The notes below the pieces were generated by a model, which was given only the letters and a program-made list of their open reading frames with translations, searched no databases and was not told where the DNA came from. Position numbers and translations under genes: made by a program. Shown one piece after another: positions 51,778 through 61,165 of a stretch of DNA of 64,000 nucleotides (the stretch's first letter is position 1; each line of letters begins with the position of its first letter). Source of the DNA: Marichromatium gracile (GTDB taxonomy: Bacteria > Pseudomonadota > Gammaproteobacteria > Chromatiales > Chromatiaceae); contig NZ_SMDC01000005.1 in the NCBI RefSeq assembly GCF_004343155.1, forward strand, positions 174,015 to 238,014, given 5' to 3'.

Positions 51778-53724
51778 ATGAAGTTGGAAAAAGGTTCAGA
51801 GTGTACAGCCAGCGGGGAAAGAAGCAAGCCAAACGGCGCAGCCCCCCTCTGGACACCCGGCACATCGACACCGCCCTCCCCCTCGACCGACGGGCAGGAT
51901 GCGGCGCTCGACAGTGCCAGCGCGATCTTCAAGGCCGTGGGTCTCGCCGCCGAGTACTTCGGTTGCGCGAACTGGGGGGAATACGTACCACGGATGCTCG
52001 AACACCTGGCGCGAGCGGCCCATGCCAGCCGCGCCTATGTCTTCGAGAACCATCTCGGTATCGACGGGATACTCTACACCAGTCAGCGTCACGAGTTCTC
52101 GGCACCCGGCGTCGCGAGCCAGATCAGCAACAGCCAACTGCAGAGCTTCCCCATCGAGACCGGCTTCGGCCGCTGGTGCCAGACCCTGCGTGGCGGCGGC
52201 GTGGTGCAGGGCTGTGTCGAGAGCCTCCCCGAGGGTGAGCGCGAGATCCTCCAGGCCCAGGGGATCAGCTCATTGGTCGTGGTGCCGGTCTTCGTCGCCA
52301 AGCACTGGTGGGGGTTCATCGGTTTCGACGACTGCACTCGCAGGCGCCACTGGAGCGAGGTCGAGATCCAGGCGCTGCGCGCGGCGGCCAACGTCCTCGG
52401 CGCCTCGGTCCAGAGCGAGCGGCTGAGTCGGCTCGAACAGCGCATGTTCCAGATGGCCACCCATGACGAACTCACCGGCCTGCCCAACCGACGCGCGCTC
52501 AACGGCTATCTGCGACTCGAGCAGGCGCGCAGCGAACGCTCGGGCAGCCCCTACTGTCTCGCGCTGTTCGACATCGACCGCTTCAAGCTGATCAACGACA
52601 TCCACGGTCACAGCGCCGGCGACCACATCCTCAAGCAGGTCGCCATCGCGCTCAGACGCAGCATCCGTCAGGGCGACTGGGTGGGCCGCTGGGGCGGCGA
52701 GGAGTTCCTGGTGGTGCTGCCTGCCACCCGCATCGAGCAGGCCTACCAGGGTATCGAACGGATGCGCCAGGCCGTCGAGCGCGCGCGCCCCGAGTTCGCC
52801 GAGCGCCGCTTCGAGGTGACGGTGAGCGCCGGGGTGGCCGAGTGCACCGCCGGCCACGACAGCCTCGACGACGTCCTCGCCCGCGCCGACGCGGGTCTCT
52901 ACGAAGCCAAGCTGCGCGGACGCAACCGCACCTGTGTCACCAACGCCGAACAGGCCCACAACCTCTCCACCGCGGCCCTGGTGCAACGGGCCATCCGCGA
53001 TGGCCAGCTCCACCCGGCCTATCAGAGCATCGTCGATCTCGCCAGTCGCACCCAGGTCGCCGAAGAAGCACTCGCCCGCATCGTTGCCGGCACCGAGCAG
53101 GTACTCTGCGCCCAGGAGTTCGTCGAGATCGCCGATCGACTCAACCTGCTCCACCGTATCGACGACATCCTCGGACGCCGCGCCATCGCCCGCTGCGCCG
53201 TCGAGGGCGGTCAGCGCCCCGCCATCAAGCGCTTCATCAACCTCTCCGGTGACCTGTTGCGCCGCCCCGAGCGGGTCGCCGCACTCGCCCAGCACGCCGC
53301 GGCACTGTGCCCCCGGCTCGGCCCCGGGCGACGCACCCGCGCGCTGGTCCTGCAGATCACCGAGCGCGAACCGCTCGGCCAAGCCCATCAGCTCCGCTCC
53401 ACCCTCGCGCCCTTTCTCGACCAGGGCTTCCGGCTCGCCATCGACGACTTCGGCGGCGGCTATTCCTCGCTCGGCTATCTCGCCGAGCTGCCGATCTCCT
53501 TCATCAAGATCGATCGTGAACTGATCGCCCAGGTCCGCACCAGACCCAAGTCGCGCGCCCTGGTAGCCAGCATCCAGTACACCGCCGACTCGCTCGGCAT
53601 CACCACCATCGCCGAATGCGTCGAGGACGAACCCACCGCCCAGGTCCTCGGCGAGCTCGGCGTGCACTGGGCGCAGGGGTATCTGTTCGCCGCACCGACG
53701 CTCGAACTGGAGCAGGCCGGATGA
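51778..53724 (+). CDS. GAF-GGDEF-EAL cyclic-di-GMP protein
   Basis: The 648-residue protein has a GAF-like sensor (about 45-215, with SRAYVFEN and [23 protein letters not shown]), a GGDEF domain (226-390) with intact GGEEF at 306-310, and an EAL domain with EAL at 430-432 and DDFG at 556-559. The ligand glutamates (QITERE, AECVEDE) and lysine (FIKIDRE) are present. Both active sites look intact, so it may make and degrade c-di-GMP depending on the GAF signal. The N-terminal 40 residues are disordered. The ATG at 51778 is preferred to a TTG at 51772. The lipoprotein gene overlaps its stop. Confidence 0.88.
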   Translation: MKLEKGSECTASGERSKPNGAAPLWTPGTSTPPSPSTDGQDAALDSASAIFKAVGLAAEYFGCANWGEYVPRMLEHLARAAHASRAYVFENHLGIDGILYTSQRHEFSAPGVASQISNSQLQSFPIETGFGRWCQTLRGGGVVQGCVESLPEGEREILQAQGISSLVVVPVFVAKHWWGFIGFDDCTRRRHWSEVEIQALRAAANVLGASVQSERLSRLEQRMFQMATHDELTGLPNRRALNGYLRLEQARSERSGSPYCLALFDIDRFKLINDIHGHSAGDHILKQVAIALRRSIRQGDWVGRWGGEEFLVVLPATRIEQAYQGIERMRQAVERARPEFAERRFEVTVSAGVAECTAGHDSLDDVLARADAGLYEAKLRGRNRTCVTNAEQAHNLSTAALVQRAIRDGQLHPAYQSIVDLASRTQVAEEALARIVAGTEQVLCAQEFVEIADRLNLLHRIDDILGRRAIARCAVEGGQRPAIKRFINLSGDLLRRPERVAALAQHAAALCPRLGPGRRTRALVLQITEREPLGQAHQLRSTLAPFLDQGFRLAIDDFGGGYSSLGYLAELPISFIKIDRELIAQVRTRPKSRALVASIQYTADSLGITTIAECVEDEPTAQVLGELGVHWAQGYLFAAPTLELEQAG

Positions 53725-54590
53725 GTCGTCACCTCGGGATCATGGTGCTGGTCGCACTCGGTCTGCTCGGCGGCGGCTGCAGCCGGGTCTCGCTGGTCTA
53801 CGACAATGCCCCCTTCCTCACCGGGGTCTATGTCGATCACCGCATCGACCTCGCGCCGCAACAGCTGCGCGGTTGGACGCGCGCACTGCAGGAGGTCCAG
53901 ACACGCCATCGGCGCGAGGCGCTGCCCCGGCTCATCGCCCTGCTCGACGGATTGATCCTGACGAGCGAGCGCGGCTTCGTCCGTGACGATCTCGCCTGTC
54001 TGATGCGCGCCGCCGAGCCGGTCTATCGCCAGCATGCCGAACTCTTCGTCGACGCGACAGCGCCGCTGCTCGTCACCCTCACTCCGACACAACGCCAGCG
54101 GCTCGAACGACTGTGGCGCGAGCGCGACGCCGAGCGCGCCGCACCCGCCGACCCCGAACGCGAGCGGCGCAAGCGCGCCCGGCGCTATATCCGCAACCTC
54201 GGCGACTGGACCGGACCGCTCAACGCGAGCCAGCAGCAGCTGGTACGCGAGCTGACCGCGGCGATGCCGCGCAGCCAGCCCGCACTCGACGCCTATCGCG
54301 CCAGCCAGCGCACCCGGCTGATGACACTGCTCGACGAGGGCGCCGGAGAGGCACGGATCGCCGCCTTCCTCCATGGCTGGCTGGTCGAGTTCGACGCCAT
54401 GCCGGCGGCGCTGCGCCGCGACGGCGAGCGCCTGACCGAGCAGCTCGTCACCCTCGCCGCCCGGTTCGGCGCCAGCCTCGATGCGACCCAGCGCACGCGG
54501 CTGCTTGAGCGTCTCGGCGAGCTGCGCGAGACCCTGCAGCGACGGCAACGCGAACAGCGCGCGATCGTCCCCTTGCCCTGCGCCGGCTGA
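53721..54590 (+). CDS. DUF6279-type lipoprotein
   Basis: The 289-residue protein has a lipoprotein signal with Cys20 in LGGGC, followed by SRVSLVYDNAPFL, the hallmark opening of this uncharacterised family. The rest is predicted long helices rich in Arg and Glu (VYVDHRIDLAPQQ; RRKRARRYIRNLGDW). It starts within the stop codon of the c-di-GMP protein (ATGA), so the two are made together; a periplasmic function tied to c-di-GMP signalling is possible but unproven. Confidence 0.75.
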   Translation: MSRHLGIMVLVALGLLGGGCSRVSLVYDNAPFLTGVYVDHRIDLAPQQLRGWTRALQEVQTRHRREALPRLIALLDGLILTSERGFVRDDLACLMRAAEPVYRQHAELFVDATAPLLVTLTPTQRQRLERLWRERDAERAAPADPERERRKRARRYIRNLGDWTGPLNASQQQLVRELTAAMPRSQPALDAYRASQRTRLMTLLDEGAGEARIAAFLHGWLVEFDAMPAALRRDGERLTEQLVTLAARFGASLDATQRTRLLERLGELRETLQRRQREQRAIVPLPCAG

Positions 54591-54599
54591 GCCGACGCC

Positions 54600-57116
54600 T
54601 CAGAACAGCTCGTCGAGCACCCGCGGCGAGCTGTCCTCGATCACCGGCGCGGGCGCCGCGCGGATCGGGTCCGGGCCGAGCAGCATCAGGCGATACTCCT
54701 CGCGCACCAGCTCGGCGATACTGCCCGGCCCTCGCGACTCGATCCCGCGCGCCGGGTCGATCCGCACCCGCACCATCCCCGGCGGCGGCTTCAGCGTCGC
54801 CACCGGGCGCTCGGCGAGCGCCTGGCGCATGAACTCGACCCACATCCCCAACGCCGCCACGCCGCCGTACTCGCCGCGACCGAGCTCGGAGAAGTCGTCG
54901 AAGCCCATCCAGGCGATGGTGACGAAATCGGCCTGATAGCCGGCAAACCAGGAGTCGCGCAGGTCGTTGGTGGTGCCGGTCTTGCCGACCACGTCGGCGC
55001 GCCCGAGGGCGCGGGCACGCCGCCCGGTGCCGACCTCGATGACGTCGCGCAACATCGAGGTCATCTGATAGGCGATGCGCGGGTCGATCACCCGCTCGGC
55101 CGCGCCGCCGGTGGCGGCGAGCGCCCGGGTGCGGGTCTCGCCGCCACCACGCCGGTACCAGCAGTCGTCGCAGGCGCGCGGTGGCGCGGCGACGAAGACC
55201 TCCCGACCCTCGCCGTCCTCGATCCGGCTGATGAAGTGCGGGCGCACGTGATAGCCGCCATTGGCGAATACCGCATAGCCCTCGGCCAGACTCACCGGAG
55301 AGAGCTCCACGGTGCCGAGCGCCAGCGACAGTCCGACGGGGTTGTCGATCAGGGCGAAGCCGAAGCGCTCGAGATAGCGCTTGGCGTCCTCCAACCCGAC
55401 GCTCTGCAGCAGATTGATGGTGGCGAGGTTGCGCGAGCGCGCCAGCGCCGGACGCAACCGGATCGGACCGAGCGCGCGGCGATCGGCGTTCTGCGGGTTC
55501 CAGCGCGAGCCGCGCGGCAGCTCCACCGGAGCGTCGCGCACCAGGCTCGCTGGGGTCCAGCCCTCGGCGAGCGCGGCGGCATAGATGAAGGGCTTGAAGC
55601 TCGAACCGGGCTGGCGACGCATGTCGAGCGCGCGGTTGAATTTGCTCGCGGCGAAGTCGTAGCCCCCGACCAGCGCCAGCACCGCGCCGTCGCGCGGATC
55701 GATCGAGACCAACGCACCGGCGACCGCCGGGAGCTGATCGAGTCGCCAGTCGCCGTCCTCGGCGCGCGAGAGTCGCACCAGGTCGCCGACGGCGAGCACG
55801 TCGCTGACACGTCGAGGACGGCGCCCGCGCCGGTTCTCGTCGATCAGGGGCCGCGCCCAGGCGACCGCCCCGAGATCGAGCCGCGCACGCTCGCCCCGCC
55901 CGAGATCGAGTTCGGCCGCGCGCGCCGAGACCGCGGTGACCAGCGCCGCGCGCAACCCACCGAGCGGCGGGTGAGCGGCGAGCAGCGCATCGAGCGCCGA
56001 CTCGGTGCGCCCGACAAGCTCGATGCGCGCCTCGGCGCCGCGATAGCCGTGACGCCGGTCGTAGTCGTGCAGCGCCTCGCGCACCGCACCCTGCGCGGCG
56101 CGCTGCAACCGGGTGTCGATGGTGGTGAAGACCCGATAGCCGTGCCCGAGCGCGGCCTCGCCGTAGTGCTCGATGATCTCCTGGCGCGCCATCTCGGCGA
56201 CGTGTCCGGCCTCTAGGTCGGGCAGGCGGCGATGCAACCGCGCCCGGTCGGGGGTGCGGATCGCCTGCTCGTAGCGCGGCGTGTCGATATAGCCGAGTGC
56301 GTGCATCCGCCCGAGCACATGGTTGCGCCGCTCGAGCGCCCGCGCCGGGTCGGTCACCGGGTTGTTGCTCGAGGGCGCCTGGGGGATGCCGGCGAGCATC
56401 GCCACCTCGGGCAGGGTCAGCGCATCGAGCGACTTGTCGTAATAGAGCGCCGCGGCCGCCGAGATGCCGTAGGCGCGATGGCCGAAGAAGATCTTGTTGA
56501 GATAGAGCTCGAGGATCTGCTGCTTGGTCAGGGTACGCTCGACGCGCAGGGTCAGCAGTACCTCGGCGAGCTTGCGCGCGAAGGTCTTCTCCGGCGAGAG
56601 GAAGAAGTTGCGGGTGAGCTGCATGCTGATGGTGCTGCCGCCCTGCGCCTTCTCGCCGGTCAGGGCATAGCTCAGCGAGGCGCGCGCCAGCCCCACCAGA
56701 TCGACGCCACGGTGCTGGAAGAAACGGCTGTCCTCGGTGGCGAGCACCGCCTGCACCACCAGCGCCGGAACATCGCGATAGCGCACCGGACGGCGACGCT
56801 GCACGCCGAACTCGCCGATCAGCGCGCCATCGGCGCTGTAGACCCGTAACGGCTCCTGGAGCTGGACGTCGCGCAGCTGCTCGACATCGGGCAGCTCGGG
56901 CAGGGTGAAGTGGACGAAGGCCGCGGCACCGAGCAGCCCCAGCAGCATGAGCTGCAACCCGGCACCGAGCAGCGCGCTCGACAGGCGCAACACACCCCCC
57001 CCTGGCGCAAGACGCCGGCGGGTGGGCGAGGCGGGTTGTTCCGGGTCGGGCTCGTTCCCGGCGGGCTGATCGGCTGCGTGTTCCAAGGGCGACTCCAGGG
57101 CGCGCGCGCCGGGCAC
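54600..57116 (-). CDS. mrcA: Class A penicillin-binding protein 1A-type
   Basis: The 838-residue protein has a cytoplasmic N-terminus, one transmembrane helix (about 43-70), a GT51 glycosyltransferase with catalytic Glu128 in ATEDSRFFQHRGVD, then GGSTISMQLTRN. An OB-like insertion follows, then a transpeptidase domain with the nucleophile motif S-S-F-K in PGSSFKPFIY, SRN and KTG in VGKTGTTND. It polymerises and cross-links peptidoglycan at the inner membrane. It is close to E. coli PBP1A in length (850 aa). The downstream gene on the same strand side is the lipoprotein in convergent orientation, ten bases away. Confidence 0.93.
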   Translation of the reverse strand: MPGARALESPLEHAADQPAGNEPDPEQPASPTRRRLAPGGGVLRLSSALLGAGLQLMLLGLLGAAAFVHFTLPELPDVEQLRDVQLQEPLRVYSADGALIGEFGVQRRRPVRYRDVPALVVQAVLATEDSRFFQHRGVDLVGLARASLSYALTGEKAQGGSTISMQLTRNFFLSPEKTFARKLAEVLLTLRVERTLTKQQILELYLNKIFFGHRAYGISAAAALYYDKSLDALTLPEVAMLAGIPQAPSSNNPVTDPARALERRNHVLGRMHALGYIDTPRYEQAIRTPDRARLHRRLPDLEAGHVAEMARQEIIEHYGEAALGHGYRVFTTIDTRLQRAAQGAVREALHDYDRRHGYRGAEARIELVGRTESALDALLAAHPPLGGLRAALVTAVSARAAELDLGRGERARLDLGAVAWARPLIDENRRGRRPRRVSDVLAVGDLVRLSRAEDGDWRLDQLPAVAGALVSIDPRDGAVLALVGGYDFAASKFNRALDMRRQPGSSFKPFIYAAALAEGWTPASLVRDAPVELPRGSRWNPQNADRRALGPIRLRPALARSRNLATINLLQSVGLEDAKRYLERFGFALIDNPVGLSLALGTVELSPVSLAEGYAVFANGGYHVRPHFISRIEDGEGREVFVAAPPRACDDCWYRRGGGETRTRALAATGGAAERVIDPRIAYQMTSMLRDVIEVGTGRRARALGRADVVGKTGTTNDLRDSWFAGYQADFVTIAWMGFDDFSELGRGEYGGVAALGMWVEFMRQALAERPVATLKPPPGMVRVRIDPARGIESRGPGSIAELVREEYRLMLLGPDPIRAAPAPVIEDSSPRVLDELF

Positions 57117-57194
57117 GCCTCATCCCGATACCTCATCAGCGCGGCACCGGCGGCGACATCCTGCGCGATCGCATCGCGCCTCGCAAGGCCGCGC

Positions 57195-57956
57195 TCAGCG
57201 CAGCCGCTCGAGATAGGCGATACCGCCGAGCTGGCGCATCTGGGCGAGGATCCAGCCCACACGCCGCTCACGCCGCTCGCTGGGGCGATCGAGCCGATAG
57301 CCGCGTGGATCGGGCAGCACCGCCGCGAGCCGGGCGGCGCGAGACCGCCCGAGGTTGGCCGCGGAACGGTCGAAATAGCGGCGGCTGGCGGCCTCGGCGC
57401 CATAGACCTCGGGACCGAACTGGGCGATGTTGAGATAGACCTCGAGGATCCGCCGTTTCGGCCACAGCGTCTCGATCAGCACCGTGAACCAGGCCTCGAT
57501 GCCCTTGCGCAGATAGTCCCGCCCCGGCCACAGGAAGAGGTTCTTCGCCGTCTGCTGGGTCAGCGTGCTCGCACCCCGGCTGGGACCACCCTCGCCCAGC
57601 TCGGCAAGCACCTGGCGCAGCTCGACCAGGTCGAAGCCGTGGTGCTCGGGAAAGCGCTGGTCCTCGGCGGCGATCACCGCCAGCGCCAGCTCCGGATCGA
57701 TGTCGTCGAGATCGACCCAGCGATACGCCAGTCGCGGCGCGCGGCCCTCGGTCCACAGCCCGGCGAGCCGGTGCTCGAGCATGAACGCCGAGCTCGGCGG
57801 ATCGAGCCAGCGCAGCGCCCCGACCAGCACCACCGAGAGCGCCGCCAGCACCAGCGGCACCAGCACCAGCAGTCGCAACAGCCCCGAGCTGCCGCGCCCT
57901 GTCGTCTTGCGGGCACTCCCCTTGCTCGTACGCCTGCGCGTCTTCCGTGCGCTCAT
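57195..57956 (-). CDS. mtgA: Monofunctional biosynthetic peptidoglycan transglycosylase
   Basis: The 253-residue protein has a basic N-terminus, one membrane helix (about 26-48), and a lone GT51 domain with AAEDQRFPEHHGFD (catalytic Glu), GASTLTQQTAKNLFLW and KRRILEVYLNIAQFG. The ATG at 57956 is used, with GGAGGT 12 bases upstream. It polymerises glycan strands without cross-linking. It lies 78 bp upstream of the PBP1A gene on the same strand, so the two cell-wall enzymes are probably co-transcribed. Confidence 0.93.
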   Translation of the reverse strand: MSARKTRRRTSKGSARKTTGRGSSGLLRLLVLVPLVLAALSVVLVGALRWLDPPSSAFMLEHRLAGLWTEGRAPRLAYRWVDLDDIDPELALAVIAAEDQRFPEHHGFDLVELRQVLAELGEGGPSRGASTLTQQTAKNLFLWPGRDYLRKGIEAWFTVLIETLWPKRRILEVYLNIAQFGPEVYGAEAASRRYFDRSAANLGRSRAARLAAVLPDPRGYRLDRPSERRERRVGWILAQMRQLGGIAYLERLR

Positions 57957-58177
57957 GACCGGGCCAAGACCTCCATCATCGCGAAACCGCTGCCGATCGT
58001 CACCGACGCGCCCCTCGCGGAACCCGCCGCCGCTCCGGTCATCCATTCTGACACAGCACCAGCCTCCCGCGTATCGCACCGGCGGGGATCTCAACACCGG
58101 TTACGTCTGGACATCGACTACGGGTGCCCCGACCATGGGGACACAAGGGACAACCTGGTGCCAACGAGGAGAACAAG

Positions 58178-58852
58178 ATGCCGACCCGAATCTATCTGGT
58201 GCGCCACGGCGCCACCGAACTCACCGCCGAGGACCGCTTCGCCGGCTCCACCGACGTGCCGCTCTCCGAGCAGGGCCGCAACCAGGTCCGGGCGCTCGCC
58301 GCACGGCTGCGCTGCGACAGCCTCGATGCGGTCTTCGCCAGCCCGATGGGGCGCACCATGGAAACGGCGCGGATCATCGCCGAGTCACACGGTCTCGAAC
58401 CCACCCCCGAGCCAGGGCTGCGCGAGATCGACTACGGCCACTGGGAGGGACTGACCCGCGAGCAGGTCGCCGCCGACTTCGCCGAGGAATACAGCGCCTG
58501 GCAGGAAGACCCGCTGACCAGCGCGCCCAAGGGCGGCGAGTCGGGGATCGACGTGCTCGCCCGCGCCCTGCCGGTGATGCGTCGCATCGTCCACGACCAC
58601 CACGACCGCTCGGTGCTGGTGGTCGCTCACAAGGGCACCAACCGGCTGCTGGTGAGCAGTCTGCTCGGCTTCGATGCGCGCGGCTACCGCGACCGACTCG
58701 ACCAGAGCCCGGCGGGGCTGACCATCCTCGACTTCGCCAGCGAGGTGCGCGCCCGGCTGCGGCTGTTCAACGACATCTCCCACTACGAGGGGCTGCCGGC
58801 GCGGGAACTCGAACAGCGGCTCTCGCACTGGTGGAGCGATCCCTGCCACTGA
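58178..58852 (+). CDS. Histidine phosphatase family protein (phosphoglycerate mutase-like)
   Basis: The 224-residue protein has the RHG motif YLVRHGATEL (catalytic His10), SPMGRTMETARII, EIDYGHWEGL (proton donor Glu) and the second histidine in VLVVAHKGTN. It resembles CobC/GpmB phosphatases; substrates in this branch include alpha-ribazole phosphate and sugar phosphates. GAGGAGAA lies just before the ATG at 58178. It stands alone, convergent with the zinc-transport operon six bases away. Confidence 0.85.
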   Translation: MPTRIYLVRHGATELTAEDRFAGSTDVPLSEQGRNQVRALAARLRCDSLDAVFASPMGRTMETARIIAESHGLEPTPEPGLREIDYGHWEGLTREQVAADFAEEYSAWQEDPLTSAPKGGESGIDVLARALPVMRRIVHDHHDRSVLVVAHKGTNRLLVSSLLGFDARGYRDRLDQSPAGLTILDFASEVRARLRLFNDISHYEGLPARELEQRLSHWWSDPCH

Positions 58853-58858
58853 GCCCGT

Positions 58859-59677
58859 TCAGCGCCACCCCGTCAGCAATCGCCACCCCGCCTGGAGCGC
58901 GCTCGCGCCCCAGGCCAGCAACACCAGCACCGCCACCAGCACCGGGCCGAACGGCTGATCGAGCGCCAGCGCCAGCACGAAGGCGCCGAGATAACCAGCG
59001 ACCCCGATCAGCCCCGCCACCACCCAGGTCGCGCGCCAGCCGCGCGCCACCCGGAAAGCGACCCAGGCCGGCACGAACACCAGCGCAAAGGCCCCCATCA
59101 ACCCCAACGTGGCGGTGCCCACCGCCATGCCGAGCGCGGCGACGAGATCCATCCCCAGGTGGGTGCGCCAGGCCGCGCGACCATTGGCGCGGTCGAGCCG
59201 GGGCAGCAGGCGCGCGCGCAACAGCGGCCAGGCCAGCCGGGGCAACGACCACAGCAGCGCCAGCGCCAGCACCAGGGCCGCGATCAGCTCGGGCCAGCGG
59301 GCGAAGTAGAGCTGGCCGTCGATCAGCGCCTGCCCCAGCCCCTCGCCCACCGCGCTGTTGGCCGCAATCAGCAGCAGCAACGCCCAGCCGATCAGGATCA
59401 TGAAGCCGTAGACACCGTTGCCACGCCGGCCCAGCGCGCCCTTGACCAGGCCACCGCCGAGTGCACCGAACCCGGCGCCTGCAAGCCCCGGCGCGCCGAG
59501 CGCGAGCCCACCGAGGGCACCGGCGGCCGCCAGATGCGCCAGTCCCAGCGCCGCCAGCCACTCGTCGCGGAGCATCAACAACACCCCGATCGGCGCGAGC
59601 GCGAGGCTCGCCGCCAGCCCGGTGAGCAGCGGTACCCGAAACAACGGATCGACGAGCAGCGCGAGCCCCTCGTTCAT
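58859..59677 (-). CDS. ABC-3 family metal (zinc) permease, ZnuB-like
   Basis: The 272-residue membrane protein has about eight transmembrane segments. It has the family features LLMLRDEWLAALGLAHLAAAG near the N-terminus, where ZnuB/MntB proteins carry a conserved histidine, and LMGAFALVFVPAWVAFRVARG, the coupling-loop region. The ATG at 59677 overlaps the ATPase stop (ATGA). With its neighbours it completes an importer. Zinc is inferred from the Zur box upstream of the operon and the His-rich partner proteins. Confidence 0.85.
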   Translation of the reverse strand: MNEGLALLVDPLFRVPLLTGLAASLALAPIGVLLMLRDEWLAALGLAHLAAAGALGGLALGAPGLAGAGFGALGGGLVKGALGRRGNGVYGFMILIGWALLLLIAANSAVGEGLGQALIDGQLYFARWPELIAALVLALALLWSLPRLAWPLLRARLLPRLDRANGRAAWRTHLGMDLVAALGMAVGTATLGLMGAFALVFVPAWVAFRVARGWRATWVVAGLIGVAGYLGAFVLALALDQPFGPVLVAVLVLLAWGASALQAGWRLLTGWR

Positions 59678-60252
59678 GACCACCCCCCGGCATCGAGCGC
59701 CAGCACCCGGGTGCTCACCGCGTCGAGAAAGGCGCGCTCGTGACTGACCAGCAACACCGCTCGGTCTGCGCGCGCCGTCTCCAGCAGCGCGCGCAGCGAC
59801 CGCTCGGCGCCGGGATCGAGGTTGTTGGTCGGCTCGTCGAGCAGCACCAGATCGACCTCGGCGCCGAGCGCGCACCACACGCAGAGCAGCTGGTACTGCC
59901 CCCCGCTGAGCCGATCGAGTCGCTGCCCGAGCAGCGCACCGAGGGGCGCCGGTGCACGGCGCGGGTCGAGCCCGGCGGCACGCAGCAGGTCGGCGCCGGT
60001 CATCGGCATGGGCTCGAGGCGCACCGGGCGCTGCTCCTGATAGCTCAGGCGCAACCCCGGGGCGCGCCGGATCGTCCCGGCGAACACCCGCGCGGCGCGG
60101 GCGATGGCGTTGAGCAGGGTCGACTTGCCGCTGCCGTTGCCGCCCCACAGCCCCAGCACCTCGCCACGCCCCAGGGCGAACGAGAGCGGACCGACCACGG
60201 GCGCGCGATGGCCCGCGACCAGTCCGTCGAGCCGCAACAGCGACTCGCTCAT
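59674..60252 (-). CDS. ABC transporter ATPase, metal (zinc) type, ZnuC-like
   Basis: The short ABC ATPase (192 residues) has Walker A GGNGSGKST at 37-45, signature LSGGQ, Walker B LVLLDEPTNNLD and the switch His in LLVSHERAF. It is shorter than E. coli ZnuC (251 aa), lacking the C-terminal regulatory part. The start overlaps the stop of the substrate-binding protein gene (ATGA), and its stop overlaps the permease start, so all three are translationally coupled. Confidence 0.88.
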   Translation of the reverse strand: MSESLLRLDGLVAGHRAPVVGPLSFALGRGEVLGLWGGNGSGKSTLLNAIARAARVFAGTIRRAPGLRLSYQEQRPVRLEPMPMTGADLLRAAGLDPRRAPAPLGALLGQRLDRLSGGQYQLLCVWCALGAEVDLVLLDEPTNNLDPGAERSLRALLETARADRAVLLVSHERAFLDAVSTRVLALDAGGWS

Positions 60253-61148
60253 CGCCGCCCCGCCCCGGCGAGCGCCTCGACCCAGCGGTCGATGTGCGCC
60301 AGATAGGCCGCGCCGTCGGCCTCTCGCGCCGGCTCCAGCGCCAGCACCGCCACCGGCCAGTCGAGCGCGGCGGCGACCCGCTCGGCCGGGCGCGCCGGTT
60401 GATAGGGGGTGTGGATCACCACCCCGGCGCGGCCCCGCAGCCGCTCGGTGAGCGCGCTCAGCTGCCGACCGCTCGGCGGCACCCCGGGCACCGGCTCGAT
60501 GGTGCCGAGCAGCGGCACACCGAAGCGATCGAGCAGATAGACGCCGTCGCGGTGGTGGAGCACCGCGCCCGGCGCGCCGTCGAGCCGCACCGACCACGCC
60601 GGCAGCCGCCGATCGACGGCGGCGGCAAAGCGCGCGGCGCCGGCACGATAGCCGGGGCCACCGGCCGGATCGAGCCCGGCCATGCGCTCGGCCAGCGCCC
60701 GCGCCACCGTCGCCATGCGCAGCGGATCGAGGTTGAGGTGCGGGTTGCCGAGCGGGTGGACGTCACCGAGCGCGCGATCGGCCGGGGTGCCGACATCGAG
60801 CAGCGCGACCTGGGCGGCGGCCTCGAAATAGCCCGGAGTCTCGGGGCGGATCGCCGGGTTGGCGGCGCTGGCGATCGCCAGCGGCAACCAGCCGATCTCC
60901 AACTCGGCGCCGACCGCCACCACCAGGTCGGCGCGACGCAGCGCGCCGATCATGCTCGGGCGCGCCTGCAACCGGTGCAGGTCGCGCTCGGGCCCGGAGA
61001 GCACCGTCAGCGCGGTGTCCGCGCCGCCGACCGCGCGCACCAGCGCACCCATGCTCGGGCTGGTGGCCACCACCTCGAGCGCCTGCGCCGGCAGCGCGAC
61101 CAGGGCCGCGAGCAGCACGCCCGCGCGGATCATCAGGGATCTGTTCAT
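60249..61148 (-). CDS. Periplasmic metal-binding protein of a zinc ABC importer, ZnuA-like
   Basis: The 299-residue protein has a signal peptide (LLAALVALPAQA) and cluster A-1 features: His58 in DLHRLQARPS, His137 in GNPHLNLDP, and His198/199 in VLHHRDGVYLLDRFG, the usual three-histidine zinc site. It lacks the long His-rich loop of E. coli ZnuA. GGAGG lies six bases before the ATG at 61148. It delivers the metal to the permease encoded downstream; the porin gene ends 17 bp upstream. Confidence 0.88.
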   Translation of the reverse strand: MNRSLMIRAGVLLAALVALPAQALEVVATSPSMGALVRAVGGADTALTVLSGPERDLHRLQARPSMIGALRRADLVVAVGAELEIGWLPLAIASAANPAIRPETPGYFEAAAQVALLDVGTPADRALGDVHPLGNPHLNLDPLRMATVARALAERMAGLDPAGGPGYRAGAARFAAAVDRRLPAWSVRLDGAPGAVLHHRDGVYLLDRFGVPLLGTIEPVPGVPPSGRQLSALTERLRGRAGVVIHTPYQPARPAERVAAALDWPVAVLALEPAREADGAAYLAHIDRWVEALAGAGRR

Positions 61149-61165
61149 GGCGTTCCTCCGGGGCA